Shown one piece after another: positions 33,782 to 43,603 of a stretch of DNA of 64,000 bases. Within the stretch, counting starts at the first letter, position 1. Every line of letters begins with the position of its first letter. Made by a program: the position numbers and the translations under genes. The notes beneath the pieces are model-generated. The model did no database searches. It was not told where the DNA came from and was given only the letters and a program-made list of their open reading frames with translations. This DNA is from Litoreibacter albidus (GTDB taxonomy: Bacteria > Pseudomonadota > Alphaproteobacteria > Rhodobacterales > Rhodobacteraceae), in NCBI RefSeq assembly GCF_900107015.1, contig NZ_FNOI01000001.1, positions 498,501 through 562,500 of the forward strand, written 5' to 3'.

Positions 33782-35938
33782 TCACGAATCTCTGGCCTGC
33801 TCGACGTCTTCTAATGGCGCTTTTAGCTGCCAGACAAGACCGCTTGTCGCGTATTTGATATCAACCGATCCATCGACAGAATTGGCCGCCATGCGTTCAA
33901 TCACCGTGCGGCCGAAGCCTGTTCGCGTGGGCGGGACAACTTCCGGGCCGTCATGCTCGCGCCACTGGATTTTAAAGGCGTCCTTGTTTTGGTCAATACT
34001 CCACACCAAATCCACGCCGCCCTCCGGCACGGAAAGTGCGCCGTATTTCAACGCATTGGTCGAAAGTTCATGTAAGGCCATCCCAATGCCCTCAGCCGCA
34101 GTCGGTGACACGGTGATGTCGGGACCGTCCATTTTGATCCGCTGCCCAAGGATTTCCGGCCCAAGATGTTTAAGCTGCATCTCCGCCAGATTGGTGACGC
34201 TGACGCCCGACCAGCTGCCCTCAACGATCAGGTTTTGCGACGTCGACAGCCCCAAAAGGCGCTGCGAAAACAGCTCTACAAACTCGCTCGGCGTGGAATT
34301 GCGCGCGGTTTGACGCGCCATGGACAGCACAACCGCCAGCAGATTTTTGGAGCGGTGGTTCACCTCACTCATCAGCAGGCGGATGTGCTGCTCGTACTTC
34401 TCGCGTTCGGAGAGGTCGTAGAAGTTGCACACCACACCCAGCCGGCCGTCCGGCATAACGATACGCTCTATCATCCAGTCATAGGATTCCACCTCGCCAA
34501 CGTCTAGGCGTTGCTCCACCAGCGGCTCCGCGTGGTAAGGCTCGCCGGTGGCAAGCGTATGGCGAAAACGGGCGATGGCCTCCTCGGCGAATTCGTCGGG
34601 CCAGAGCGTGTGCATCACGTCGCTGAAGTCATGGCCGATCAGAGGGTTAACATTCGCGAAGGCCGCCGACGCCCCCTGACTGACGTGCGCAAGGCGGAAG
34701 TCGGCATCGACGGTGTAGACGCCGAAGGGCGAGCGATCGACAAGGTTCTTGAACGTCTCATGGGATTGCTCAAGCTTCTCAACGGCGGCCTTGCGGTCCG
34801 ATATGTCTATGCCCGAGGGCACGACATTGACGATGTTCCCAGTGGCGTCACGCATCGGCGCCATTTGAAAGTCGATCCAGACAAGTCGCCCGTTGGCGAC
34901 TTGCACTTGCGTGTCATAGCGGACTGTTTCGCCCTTCAGCACCCGCGCGATGTCTGACTGTAGTTGGTGGGCGACCTCGTCGTTATAGGTCCACCAATAG
35001 CATTCCCAAAACTTCTTGCCGATGACGTCTTTGGCTTCCAACCCTGCGGCTTGCAGTGGCGCTTTGTTGGCCTCCAGTAGGGTGCCGTCCGGATCAAGGA
35101 TGCCTACGAAGGCGAATAGATTATCTAAAACGCTGCGCAGTTTCTGCTCGGCCTCGCGCTCGACGGTGACGTCGCGGTGCACGTTAGATATGCCGATGAT
35201 GTCCCCGTCTCTGGACCGGATAGGGGCCGCCGTGACGGCGATAGTGCGCAGCTCGTCCCATTTTGTTTTGCGAATGACGTCGAAGTTCTTCAGCTCGCTG
35301 ACGATGATTTCGGCAATATAGGTGGTGATGCGTTTGGGCCAGTCCGGCGGGTAGAGCATCTCCATCGACTGGCCAATCGCCTCCTCGCGGGTGTAGCCGT
35401 AGAGCGTCTCCGCCGCAGGGTTCCAGCTGGTGATCTGCCCGTCCAGATCAAAGGCAATTACCGCGTCCGGCATGGTCGTGACGATGGCCGCCAAATTCTG
35501 CGCGTTCTGCTCGGCGTAGGCGACTTCGACCTGCGCCAGCTTACGGGTCGTGATGTTGCGGTGGGCGACCAGCGCATAGCGCTCGCCGTCGATGTCAAAG
35601 GGGTTCGCAACAACCTCAAACCAGCGTTTTTCAGTGGGGGTGTGGCAGGGGTATTCCGTGATGAAATCCGTGCCGGTGTTCAAGACGTCGCGAAGCCCTT
35701 GCGCGATGGATCCTGCAAGATCGTCGCTTGCGCCATTCGGGCCTTCGCAAGCTCCAAAGTAGTTTGTGCCGATGTAGTGTGAAGACTGGTCGCCGCCGTT
35801 GTCGACGCTGAACTGACGCCACGTTTTGTTCACTGCAAGAATGGTGCCATCAGGAGCCACAATCGCGACGGCATCCTGCATGGCGTCAATCAAAAGTTGC
35901 AAGGCAGGCAACTCGGCCGGCGCGTTTATCGTCGTCAT
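33782..35938 (-). CDS. Multi-PAS HWE-family sensor histidine kinase
   Basis: A 718-residue soluble sensor kinase. Four PAS-like domains span roughly residues 10-130, 142-262, 270-385 and 395-510, without membrane helices, so it is likely cytoplasmic. The phospho-acceptor is H528 in EVNHRSKNLLAVV. The kinase has HELSTNALKYGAL (N box) and a WREHDGP stretch, the W-x-E element that names the HWE family. PAS2 and PAS3 include the sequences MPDAVIAFDLDGQITSWNPAAETLYGYT and GILDPDGTLLEANKA; none shows a LOV cysteine motif. Stimulus unknown. A CheY-like gene follows directly. Confidence 0.92.
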   Translation of the reverse strand: MTTINAPAELPALQLLIDAMQDAVAIVAPDGTILAVNKTWRQFSVDNGGDQSSHYIGTNYFGACEGPNGASDDLAGSIAQGLRDVLNTGTDFITEYPCHTPTEKRWFEVVANPFDIDGERYALVAHRNITTRKLAQVEVAYAEQNAQNLAAIVTTMPDAVIAFDLDGQITSWNPAAETLYGYTREEAIGQSMEMLYPPDWPKRITTYIAEIIVSELKNFDVIRKTKWDELRTIAVTAAPIRSRDGDIIGISNVHRDVTVEREAEQKLRSVLDNLFAFVGILDPDGTLLEANKAPLQAAGLEAKDVIGKKFWECYWWTYNDEVAHQLQSDIARVLKGETVRYDTQVQVANGRLVWIDFQMAPMRDATGNIVNVVPSGIDISDRKAAVEKLEQSHETFKNLVDRSPFGVYTVDADFRLAHVSQGASAAFANVNPLIGHDFSDVMHTLWPDEFAEEAIARFRHTLATGEPYHAEPLVEQRLDVGEVESYDWMIERIVMPDGRLGVVCNFYDLSEREKYEQHIRLLMSEVNHRSKNLLAVVLSMARQTARNSTPSEFVELFSQRLLGLSTSQNLIVEGSWSGVSVTNLAEMQLKHLGPEILGQRIKMDGPDITVSPTAAEGIGMALHELSTNALKYGALSVPEGGVDLVWSIDQNKDAFKIQWREHDGPEVVPPTRTGFGRTVIERMAANSVDGSVDIKYATSGLVWQLKAPLEDVEQARDS

Positions 35939-36176
35939 TGGTCACTCATTTAAAGGGGTCGACGGGCCATAGGTGCTGTCGCGGGTAGGGTAAACTTGCA
36001 CCAATAAGGGCGCAGTGGCAATAAACGGTGCGTATAGCGGGGGGCGCGGCACACGCAAAGACAAAAGGGCGTGTGCCAAATTCGCGCCCCGTGACCCTAG
36101 CAGCGGTGCACCGGATGCCCCGTCTTGCGCACGCCGCCGCTTGACACTTCGCCAGCACCTCTCCAAGCCTTGGCGC

Positions 36177-37625
36177 ATGTTTGACGTGCGCCCAGTGGCC
36201 TATGTGATTGGCCTACTCACCGCTTGCCTCGGGGCTTCCATGCTTTTGCCGATGGCGCTTGATATGTATGTGGGCAACGGCCATTGGCCCGCCTTCGCAG
36301 AAAGCGCGATCATCACGGCAGGGGCAGGGACGCTTGTGGCGGTAGCAACGTCAAACGGCGTGGCCGACCGGCTGAGTATTCAGCAAACCTTTCTTCTGAC
36401 CACAGGCGTGTGGCTAGCGCTGCCGATCTTCGGGGCCCTGCCACTTTATGTTGGCGCAACAGAGGCCCGCTACGTTGATGCCTTCTTTGAGGCCATGTCG
36501 GGCCTCACCACGACGGGCGCGACGGTGTTCACACAGCTGGAGGACCTGCCCGAAGGCCTAAAGCTCTGGCGGTCTATGCTGCAGTGGTTCGGCGGCATCG
36601 GCATTATCGTTGTGGCGATGGTGTTCTTGCCGGAACTGCGCGTGGGCGGGATGCAGATCTTTCGCTCAGAAGCTTTTGATACTATGGGAAAAGTGCTGCC
36701 GCGTGCGGTGCAAATCGCGGCGCAGATATCCTACTTTTACGTCGGGCTGACGGTCGCCTGCGGCGTAGCCTACGTCATCGTCGGCATGTCCCCGTTTGAG
36801 GCCCTGAACCATGCCCTCACAACCATGTCGACGGGCGGGTTTTCAACCTCTGACGCATCGTTCGGCGCGTTCCAAGGGATCGCGGAATATGTCGCGTCGT
36901 TCTTCATGATTTTGGCGTCGCTGCCCTTCGTGCGCTACGTGCAGTTGCTGTCTGGTTCTGCCCGTCCGTTGTTGCGCGACAGTCAGTTGCGCGCGTATCT
37001 CGCCACGATCCTTGTGTTCACACTCATCTTCACGCTGTTTCGCCTCTACGTGTTTGGTGACCACCCCGAAGAGGGGTTTCGCGAGGGATTGTTTAACGTC
37101 GTCTCGATCATCTCGGGCACGGGCTATTCCAGTGTGGACTACCAGCTTTGGGGCAGTTTCGCCGTCGCGACGTTCTTCTTTTTGGGGCTCATAGGCGGCT
37201 GCGCGGGCTCCACGGCCTGTTCGGTGAAAATCTTCCGCTACCAGTTGCTGTTCGCGTCGATCAAAGCCCAAATCCGCCGCATCCACACGCCGCACGGCAT
37301 TTTCCAGCCCCGCTATGACGGCAAACCTGTGGGCGACGACGTCTTGTCGTCGGTGATGTCGTTTTTCGTGATGTTCGTGGTGTCGCTCGGCATCTTCGCC
37401 GTGCTGCTTGGCATGACAGGCTTGGATTTCATCACCTCCCTGTCTGGGGCCGCCACGGCGCTGGCCAATATCGGGCCGGGGCTTGGGAGTGAGATCGGAC
37501 CTGCGGGAAGTTTCGCAAACCTCAATGACACGGCCAAGTGGCTGTTGGCTGCAGGCATGCTTGTCGGTCGGCTGGAGCTTCTGGCCGTCTACGCAATTTT
37601 TACCATTCGCTTCTGGAGAGCCTGA
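36177..37625 (+). CDS. trkH: TrkH-family potassium uptake protein
   Basis: TrkH is the membrane channel of the Trk potassium system and needs the cytoplasmic NAD-binding TrkA. The 482-residue product has many helices and four selectivity-filter loops, visible as GLTTTGATV, MSTGGFSTSD, SGTGYSSVD and ANIGPGLGS. The start at 36177 (MFDVRPVAYVIGL) matches family N-termini. The frame is open to 36015, but the extra part is polar and lacks a ribosome site. trkA is not adjacent. The next gene starts just one base after the stop. The 238 bases upstream (35939-36176) hold no supported gene. Confidence 0.92.
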   Translation: MFDVRPVAYVIGLLTACLGASMLLPMALDMYVGNGHWPAFAESAIITAGAGTLVAVATSNGVADRLSIQQTFLLTTGVWLALPIFGALPLYVGATEARYVDAFFEAMSGLTTTGATVFTQLEDLPEGLKLWRSMLQWFGGIGIIVVAMVFLPELRVGGMQIFRSEAFDTMGKVLPRAVQIAAQISYFYVGLTVACGVAYVIVGMSPFEALNHALTTMSTGGFSTSDASFGAFQGIAEYVASFFMILASLPFVRYVQLLSGSARPLLRDSQLRAYLATILVFTLIFTLFRLYVFGDHPEEGFREGLFNVVSIISGTGYSSVDYQLWGSFAVATFFFLGLIGGCAGSTACSVKIFRYQLLFASIKAQIRRIHTPHGIFQPRYDGKPVGDDVLSSVMSFFVMFVVSLGIFAVLLGMTGLDFITSLSGAATALANIGPGLGSEIGPAGSFANLNDTAKWLLAAGMLVGRLELLAVYAIFTIRFWRA

Positions 37626-37626
37626 T

Positions 37627-39210
37627 ATGTCTACCAAACCCTTGGGTGCGCAACTGTCGCATATGCTGAAAAACCGTGGTGTTGAGGTGATTTTCGGCAT
37701 CCCTGGTGTGCACAACCAAGAGATGTATCGCGGGATTGAGGAAGCGGGCATAACCCACGTGCTGGCCCGCAACGAGCAGGGCGCAGGCTTCATGGCGGAC
37801 GGCTATGCTCGCGCCACCGGCAAGCCGGGTGTGGCGTATGTGATCACTGGGCCGGGTCTGTGTAACATCATGAACCCCATCGGGCAGGCCTATTCGGACA
37901 GTGTGCCCATGCTGGTTATCGCGTCATGCTTGGATGAAAGCGTCGCAACGCGCGGTCAGCTTCATCAGATGCTGGATCAAGAGGGCGCAGGTGCGACCGT
38001 TGCGCAGTGGTCGCAGACCGCGCGCACCGCTGATGCGGCCTATCATCTGGTGGACCGTGCGATGCTGGAATTCCAAACCTCCCGCCCAAGGCCCAAGGTG
38101 ATGAACGTGCCGATCGCGCTGCTGGAGGGCAACGCGGAGGACGCGCCAGACCATAAGGTACAGATTGCTTTCGACGCGCCGGAGGCGTCGCAGATCGAAC
38201 GCTTCGCTAGGGTGTTGCAAGACGCGCGCCACCCCGTCGTAATTTTGGGCGGCGGTGCCGTGCGCAGCGAGGATCTGGGGGCGCAAATCGCCGAAGCTGC
38301 GGGTGCTGTGGTGTTCACGACCTACGCGGGGCGCGGGCTGTGCGCAGAGGATGCGCCGCTGAACTTCGGTGGCACATTGGGGCGTGGCGGCAGCGCCGAC
38401 ATCATGGCGCAGGCCGACGTGGTGCTGGTGCTGGGCAGCGAGCTGTCAGAGTGTGACCTCTGGCGCGACGGGTTGGGGCACACATGCCCGCTCATCCGCG
38501 TCGACCTTGACCCCGAAGTGCTAATTGACCGCCACCGCGCCACGGATCCCGTGCTCGCCGATTGCACGGTTTTCTCTGAGGCGTTGTTGGCCGCGATGTC
38601 CCCATCAGACAGTGACTGGAAACCTGCGACCGTTGCCAGCCTGCGCGCGCAGTGGCGGCGCGAGACGGATATGGACCGCCCGGGGATCCTGCCTTTGGTC
38701 GACGCCCTGCGCGCGGTGCTCCCGCCAGAGACGATGGTGTTCTCCGACATGACGCAGTTCGCCTATGTGGCCAATGAAACCTTCCCGATGGACCGTGGCG
38801 GTCATTGGCACCACCCGTCGGGCTTCGGCACGCTCGGCTACGCGCTGCCCGCTGCGATTGGTGGCAAGGTCGGGGTGGGGGATCAGCCCGTCGTATCCAT
38901 CAACGGCGACAGCGGATTCCAGTACAATGTGCAGGAGCTTGCGACAGCGGTGGAGTTGGGGCTGAGCCTGCCGATCATTGTGTGGGACAACGGCAAGCTG
39001 AAAGAAATCGAGGATAGCATGACCGCCGCGCAAATCGCGCCGAACGCAGTCATCGCGCGCAACCCGGAGTTTCTGCGGCTGGCGGAAGCCTACGGCGCTC
39101 ATGCGGTGGCCCCGCGCTCTATCGCGGCGTTTCAGCAGGCGGTGACAGCGGCGCTGTCAGCGGACGGTCCAACGCTTATCCACATCACGCCAGAAACAGC
39201 GCAGGCCTAA
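37627..39210 (+). CDS. Thiamine-diphosphate enzyme of the acetolactate synthase/decarboxylase family
   Basis: A 527-residue ThDP enzyme with the three usual domains. The catalytic Glu50 lies in ARNEQGAGF, the middle domain covers about 190-320, and the C-terminal ThDP-binding domain has GDSGFQYNVQELATAV-type GDG/N motif (about 425-445). Rhodobacteraceae members are often labelled 5-guanidino-2-oxopentanoate decarboxylase (AruI-like); the sequence here cannot prove this over acetolactate synthase-like or glyoxylate carboligase-like activities. No small regulatory subunit follows, which argues against true acetolactate synthase. It is tightly coupled to trkH (one base between). Confidence 0.82.
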   Translation: MSTKPLGAQLSHMLKNRGVEVIFGIPGVHNQEMYRGIEEAGITHVLARNEQGAGFMADGYARATGKPGVAYVITGPGLCNIMNPIGQAYSDSVPMLVIASCLDESVATRGQLHQMLDQEGAGATVAQWSQTARTADAAYHLVDRAMLEFQTSRPRPKVMNVPIALLEGNAEDAPDHKVQIAFDAPEASQIERFARVLQDARHPVVILGGGAVRSEDLGAQIAEAAGAVVFTTYAGRGLCAEDAPLNFGGTLGRGGSADIMAQADVVLVLGSELSECDLWRDGLGHTCPLIRVDLDPEVLIDRHRATDPVLADCTVFSEALLAAMSPSDSDWKPATVASLRAQWRRETDMDRPGILPLVDALRAVLPPETMVFSDMTQFAYVANETFPMDRGGHWHHPSGFGTLGYALPAAIGGKVGVGDQPVVSINGDSGFQYNVQELATAVELGLSLPIIVWDNGKLKEIEDSMTAAQIAPNAVIARNPEFLRLAEAYGAHAVAPRSIAAFQQAVTAALSADGPTLIHITPETAQA

Positions 39211-39255
39211 GGCCGACGCTAGGACTGGCCTGTTTCACGACCGAAGGCCGCGCGA

Positions 39256-39432
39256 TCACTTCTTGTCGCGCGCGGCTTTCTCTTCTTTGGTCAGCTTGTT
39301 GTTCCAAACATTATTGCTCAGGCCCAGTTCGGCCTTAAGCGGTTTGGTCTTGCCGACGCTGACTTTGCCGCCTTTATTCAGGAATTCCTGAATAAGGGCG
39401 TCATCTGTGGTCTCTTTAGGTACATGTTTCAT
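39256..39432 (-). CDS. Small basic conserved protein (58 aa)
   Basis: A 59-codon frame reads MKHVPKETTDDALIQEFLNK followed by a Lys/Asn-rich helical part (GLSNNVWNNKLTKEEKAARDKK). It is highly charged, with no membrane segment. The sequence resembles short conserved Rhodobacterales proteins whose function I do not know; coding is supported by its coherent composition and location in an otherwise unexplained gap. The ribosome site is weak. It lies between the ThDP enzyme and the LysE gene. Confidence 0.6.
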   Translation of the reverse strand: MKHVPKETTDDALIQEFLNKGGKVSVGKTKPLKAELGLSNNVWNNKLTKEEKAARDKK

Positions 39433-39488
39433 AGGGCAAGCTTAACCGCTCGAACTGGGCGGGGCAATGACCACTCGGGCGCTGCACC

Positions 39489-40097
39489 TCAGCTTGAGGC
39501 CGCGAGTTTCGCACCAAGAAAGCCGAAGGTTCCTGCGAAGCACCGCTTGATCCATCTCATCACCGAAGGCCGCTTGATCACATAGTCCCGCGCATAGGAT
39601 GCAAACGCGCCGTAAAGCACGAAAGCGGCGAAGGTGATCACCATGAAGACCACCGCCAACCACGCCAGAGCGGCGGCGGCATTCGTCGCCGACGGCGAAA
39701 TGAACTGCGGCAGAAACGCGAGGAAGAACAACGACAGCTTAGGGTTCAAGACGTTGAGCAACGTGCCCGTCGTCGCAATGCGTGTGTAGCCAACCTGTTC
39801 CTTGCTTTCCGACAGGTCCATCACTGTGTCGTCCTTCAGGATTTTCCAAGCCATGTAGAACAGATATGCGACCCCGAGGAACTTGATCACTTGAAACGCC
39901 AAGGCGCTGGTATGAAGCAGGGCCGCCAAGCCGATAATGCTGGCCACAGCCGCCGGAACAATGCCCAGCGTGCATCCGAACGCGGCCGCGACACTGGCCT
40001 TGAACCCGTGCCCAAGCCCGATAGCCAATGTGTAGATCACCCCCGTACCGGGCAGCAGGACCACCACAAGGGATGTCAGGAAAAACTCAAGCGTCAT
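39489..40097 (-). CDS. LysE/RhtB family amino-acid exporter
   Basis: A 202-residue membrane protein with about six helices, starting MTLEFFLTSLVVVLLPGTGV, the family's N-terminal PGP/PGT motif. It then has GFKASVAAAFGCTLGI and LLNVLNPKLSLFFLAFLPQF. Members export lysine, arginine, homoserine, threonine or related amino acids; the substrate here cannot be told. It stands alone between a small ORF and the pseudo-protease gene. About 95 bases (40098-40193) separate it from the latter without visible signals. Confidence 0.9.
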   Translation of the reverse strand: MTLEFFLTSLVVVLLPGTGVIYTLAIGLGHGFKASVAAAFGCTLGIVPAAVASIIGLAALLHTSALAFQVIKFLGVAYLFYMAWKILKDDTVMDLSESKEQVGYTRIATTGTLLNVLNPKLSLFFLAFLPQFISPSATNAAAALAWLAVVFMVITFAAFVLYGAFASYARDYVIKRPSVMRWIKRCFAGTFGFLGAKLAASS

Positions 40098-40193
40098 GGT
40101 GAAAGCCCCGCAAAATCATAATCATTTGTAAAACCGCATCATGCGACATCTTCGATCCAGCTTCAAATGAGCGGGGCAGCACCTCCCACGCGG

Positions 40194-41936
40194 CTATTCC
40201 CAGCAGTTCACCAATACCGTCATGTCGGTGCCCAAGGTGGCCAAATCTTCGGCGTCCAATGTCTTAACGCTGTCGTTCGCCACGGCGGTCACACCGTTCT
40301 CGCTCAGAAACGTGGCCAATTCGCTGGCCTTCAGGGCAAATCGCACACCGCTTGGTAGCGCTTTGCCGGACAGATCGTGGTCGACCAACATACCCGACAC
40401 CGCGCCGGAGCCGCTAAGTACTGGCCCCCCCACGTCGCCGGGCAGGGCGTCAAGCTCCAAGCGCGCCAGTTCGGCCTCGCCGCCCAGACCCTTCAAATCC
40501 TCCAGCGTGCCGTAGGTCAGCGTCGGCGCATCCAGCGCGCCCTCATAGGAATAGCCCGCCACCGCCACGGCGCTCCGCAGCCGTCCTGGGCTGGTGGCAA
40601 ATGCTGCGTAGTTCAGTGGCACAAGGCTGGTCGATGGTGCCAGCAGGGCCAAGCCGTTGCCTGTGGCGGTAACAGTGGCCTCATAGGTGTTATCAAGTGT
40701 AATGCGCCCGCAAGATGCCACCGTCTCGGCGGTGGTCAACACATGCCCGCGCCCGTCCACATAGAAGCCGGAGCGCGATTGCAGCGGTTGGCGCACATCC
40801 AGACCGGACAGCAGGTCCACGCCTTGCGTCGCTGCGTCCGATAGATCGGGGGTCAGAGTGCCCTCGGTCACAGTCATGCTGTCTTGCATAATCTCGATCA
40901 CACGGGCCATGTCGGCGGCCTTGGCGGGCGGATATACCAGCGAGAACCCTTTGACGTAGCCCCCTTCGGCGCGGGCGTAGGTGTAGGAATGAATGTCCTC
41001 GTTCTGCCCCGTCAGCGTGAAGGAGCGGCGGCCCTTGGAACGTTCACCCTCCAGCGGCACGATCTCCAGCGTTTGCATGATCTCATAAAGGCCAAACAGC
41101 GTGTCTGCATCGCCCGGTTGCGAGATCAGCATGGCCTGCATGCCGTTGCCGTCTTTTTCGCGGTACTGCACGAAGGGGTATTCGTATTTGTCGAATTCCA
41201 CGAGGCCGATTGGCATGGTGATCTCGATGCCGGCCTTTTCTTCCTTCACCACCCCAAGCCCCAAGGCCGCCAAAGCGCTGGTGTAGCTGTCGGTCAACTG
41301 GGCGCGCTGTTTCGTGGTCAGGATGCCCGTTGCCTGATAGCCGTTGGCCTCTTGCCACTTCGCCATGGAGGTGCGGGTGCCTTTGCCGAACGATCCGTCG
41401 ATGGACGACTTGTAGAAGCCAAACCACTGGAGCGCGATTTGCAGGTCTTTCTTCTGGTCGCGGCTCAGCAGCCCCTCGCTTGCACGGGCTTCGCGCGGGG
41501 TTTCTTCCAGTTCCACCACCGGCGCGGGGGCCGCTGGCTCAACTACAGGCGCTTGTGCCACGGGGGCCTCTGCTTGTGGCGCCTCGACAGGGGCCGCGGG
41601 GGCCGTACCCGCCGCAGCCCCCACAGGCCAGAATTGTTTGCGGTAAGGGGCTTCGTCCGACAGGTAGCTGTCGGACGGGATAATGCCCGCACTGCGCAAT
41701 TCGCGCAGCTTGGCGCGGGCTTCGTCCTCGCCGTAGGGGCCAAGCGCCAGCGCGTACCAGCCGGAGCTCAGGCGGAACCCGTTCACATCCTTCAGCGCGG
41801 AGCCATAGGCGCGGGCGCGCTCTTGTGCGGTGCGCAGGTCAGGCAGGGCCTCGACCTGTACCCATGTCTGTGCGGCAGCGGAGAACGCAACGCCAGAGGC
41901 GGTTAGAAACAAAGCTGCAAAAACGCTGCGCGACAT
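40194..41936 (-). CDS. Secreted SPOR-like/PG-binding protein with inactive trypsin-like domain
   Basis: A 580-residue protein with a signal peptide (1-22), a SPOR-like repeat (about 25-100) and an Ala/Pro/Val-rich linker (about 107-145). A PG_binding_1 domain follows (about 163-218, LQIALQWFGFYKSSIDGSFG). Then comes a region of unknown fold (about 235-360), and a C-terminal trypsin-like fold (about 385-555). In that fold the usual catalytic positions have changed. His becomes E404 (LTTAETVASC), Asp becomes G428 (NGLALL) and Ser becomes V502 (PGDVGGP). The fold is kept but catalysis should be lost, suggesting a binding role at the cell wall. The ATG at 41936 fits the signal peptide. Confidence 0.82.
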   Translation of the reverse strand: MSRSVFAALFLTASGVAFSAAAQTWVQVEALPDLRTAQERARAYGSALKDVNGFRLSSGWYALALGPYGEDEARAKLRELRSAGIIPSDSYLSDEAPYRKQFWPVGAAAGTAPAAPVEAPQAEAPVAQAPVVEPAAPAPVVELEETPREARASEGLLSRDQKKDLQIALQWFGFYKSSIDGSFGKGTRTSMAKWQEANGYQATGILTTKQRAQLTDSYTSALAALGLGVVKEEKAGIEITMPIGLVEFDKYEYPFVQYREKDGNGMQAMLISQPGDADTLFGLYEIMQTLEIVPLEGERSKGRRSFTLTGQNEDIHSYTYARAEGGYVKGFSLVYPPAKAADMARVIEIMQDSMTVTEGTLTPDLSDAATQGVDLLSGLDVRQPLQSRSGFYVDGRGHVLTTAETVASCGRITLDNTYEATVTATGNGLALLAPSTSLVPLNYAAFATSPGRLRSAVAVAGYSYEGALDAPTLTYGTLEDLKGLGGEAELARLELDALPGDVGGPVLSGSGAVSGMLVDHDLSGKALPSGVRFALKASELATFLSENGVTAVANDSVKTLDAEDLATLGTDMTVLVNCWE

Positions 41937-42127
41937 ACTCAAATCCTCATGGGTTTGACGGGCGGTCTGTGTGCCGCCCCGAATCTTAATTTGGCGCAAG
42001 TTACCACTTGGAACGGCGGACGCACCTGAAAAGCTTGTGTTCACGGCTGTGTTAGGGCGGTTCAGTTGATTGACCCCTCCACACGGGTTGCCTATTGAGA
42101 AGCCAAACCACCATTGGGGCAAGCATC

Positions 42128-43081
42128 ATGGCCGAAACTACACTTGATACTGCGCAAAAGCCGCGCTCCTTTCAGGAGATCATCATGCGGTTGCAAAACT
42201 ACTGGGCGGCCAAAGGCTGCGCGGTCCTGCAGCCCTACGATATGGAAGTCGGCGCGGGCACGTTCCACCCCGCCACCACGCTGCGCGCGCTGGGCTCCAC
42301 ACCGTGGGCTGCGGCCTATGTGCAGCCATCGCGCCGCCCCACGGACGGGCGCTATGGCGACAGCCCGAACCGCTGGCAGCATTACTACCAATACCAAGTG
42401 ATCATCAAACCGTCCCCACCGGATTTGCAGGCGCTGTACCTCGGCTCGCTGGAGGCCATCGGCATCGACATGAAGATGCACGATATCCGCTTTGTAGAGG
42501 ACGACTGGGAAAGCCCGACGCTCGGCGCGTGGGGGCTTGGTTGGGAAGTCTGGTGCGACGGCATGGAAGTGTCGCAGTTCACCTATTTCCAGCAGGTCGG
42601 CGGCCATGACTGCAAGCCCGTGTCGGGGGAGCTGACCTACGGGTTGGAGCGCCTCGCTATGTATGTGCTGGGCTTTGACGACGGCAATGAGATGCCGTTC
42701 AACGACCCGGATGCACCGATCCCGTTGACCTACGGCGATGTCTTCCGCGAGGCCGAGGCGCAATATGCGCGGTGGAACTTCGACGTGGCCGACACCGACA
42801 CGCTGCTCCAGCACTTCAAGGACGCAGAGGCCGAATGCGCCCGTATCTTGGCTGAACCTGCGGACGACCCCAAAACCGGCCGCCGCATCGTCATGGCGCA
42901 GCCAGCTTACGATCAATGCATCAAGGCGTCCCACCTGTTTAACCTGCTCGACGCACGCGGCGTGATCTCGGTCACCGAACGCCAAGCCTACATCGGGCGG
43001 GTGCGCACGTTGACGGTCGCCTGTGCGGATGCCTTCGTGCAGACGGCGGCAGGGGGCTACTCCCCTGAAAACGCGGCATGA
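42128..43081 (+). CDS. glyQ: Glycyl-tRNA synthetase alpha subunit
   Basis: GlyQ is the aminoacylation subunit of the bacterial alpha2-beta2 glycyl-tRNA synthetase. The 317-residue product shows the family signatures [19 protein letters not shown] (about 30-48), [14 protein letters not shown] and [15 protein letters not shown]. The ATG at 42128 is preferred over an upstream TTG at 42095. Its last codon overlaps the next gene (ATGA at 43078-43081). The order glyQ, small membrane protein, glyS is typical for this family of bacteria. Confidence 0.97.
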   Translation: MAETTLDTAQKPRSFQEIIMRLQNYWAAKGCAVLQPYDMEVGAGTFHPATTLRALGSTPWAAAYVQPSRRPTDGRYGDSPNRWQHYYQYQVIIKPSPPDLQALYLGSLEAIGIDMKMHDIRFVEDDWESPTLGAWGLGWEVWCDGMEVSQFTYFQQVGGHDCKPVSGELTYGLERLAMYVLGFDDGNEMPFNDPDAPIPLTYGDVFREAEAQYARWNFDVADTDTLLQHFKDAEAECARILAEPADDPKTGRRIVMAQPAYDQCIKASHLFNLLDARGVISVTERQAYIGRVRTLTVACADAFVQTAAGGYSPENAA

Positions 43082-43602
43082 ACGGTAAGGTAATTGGGAT
43101 TGGCATCATGGTCATCGCACTGATCGCGGGCGCAAGCCTCTACTACCTGCAAGTCTACCACTACTATGCCAAGGTGGAGACCCCCGACGCGGTGGAACTT
43201 GTGTCCGTCGTAACCGGAGAGCCGGAGGAAATCATCGCGGATGATATCACCGCCATTGATGCCACTTCGTCGCCGATCCGCTACCGCGCATGTTTCGACA
43301 CCCCGATGTCGCACGCCATGTTGACCGAAACCTACGAGCTGGCCGATGGCGCAACACCCCTGACCGCGCCCGACTGGTTCGATTGCTTCGACGCCACCGA
43401 GATTGGCGCAGGCCTCGAGGACGGCACCGCGCTGGCCTTTTTGGGCGGCAAGAACATCGAATACGGCGTAGACCGCATCGTGGTCATTTTTGAAGACGGG
43501 CGCGGCTATGTCTGGCAGCAGCTCAATGATTGCGGGCAGCGTGCCTATGACGGCACCGCCGTTGGCCCCGAATGCCCAGCACGACCGACAGAAAGTAACT
43601 GA
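43078..43602 (+). CDS. Small membrane-anchored protein between glyQ and glyS (DUF6446-like)
   Basis: A 174-residue protein with one N-terminal membrane helix (about residues 5-24, [20 protein letters not shown]). An outside domain follows with four conserved cysteines: C73, C101 and a pair near the end (NDCGQ, PECPA). I believe it belongs to DUF6446, found between the two glycyl-tRNA synthetase genes in Rhodobacteraceae, though I cannot confirm the number here. ATGA overlap with glyQ and a one-base gap to glyS mean it is translated with them. Function unknown. Confidence 0.78.
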   Translation: MNGKVIGIGIMVIALIAGASLYYLQVYHYYAKVETPDAVELVSVVTGEPEEIIADDITAIDATSSPIRYRACFDTPMSHAMLTETYELADGATPLTAPDWFDCFDATEIGAGLEDGTALAFLGGKNIEYGVDRIVVIFEDGRGYVWQQLNDCGQRAYDGTAVGPECPARPTESN

Positions 43603-43603
43603 T

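Noticed and set aside
41937-42127. Search for a T-box or glycine riboswitch before glyQ
   Set aside because: No conserved T-box or glycine aptamer pattern is visible; these are not expected before glyQ in this group.
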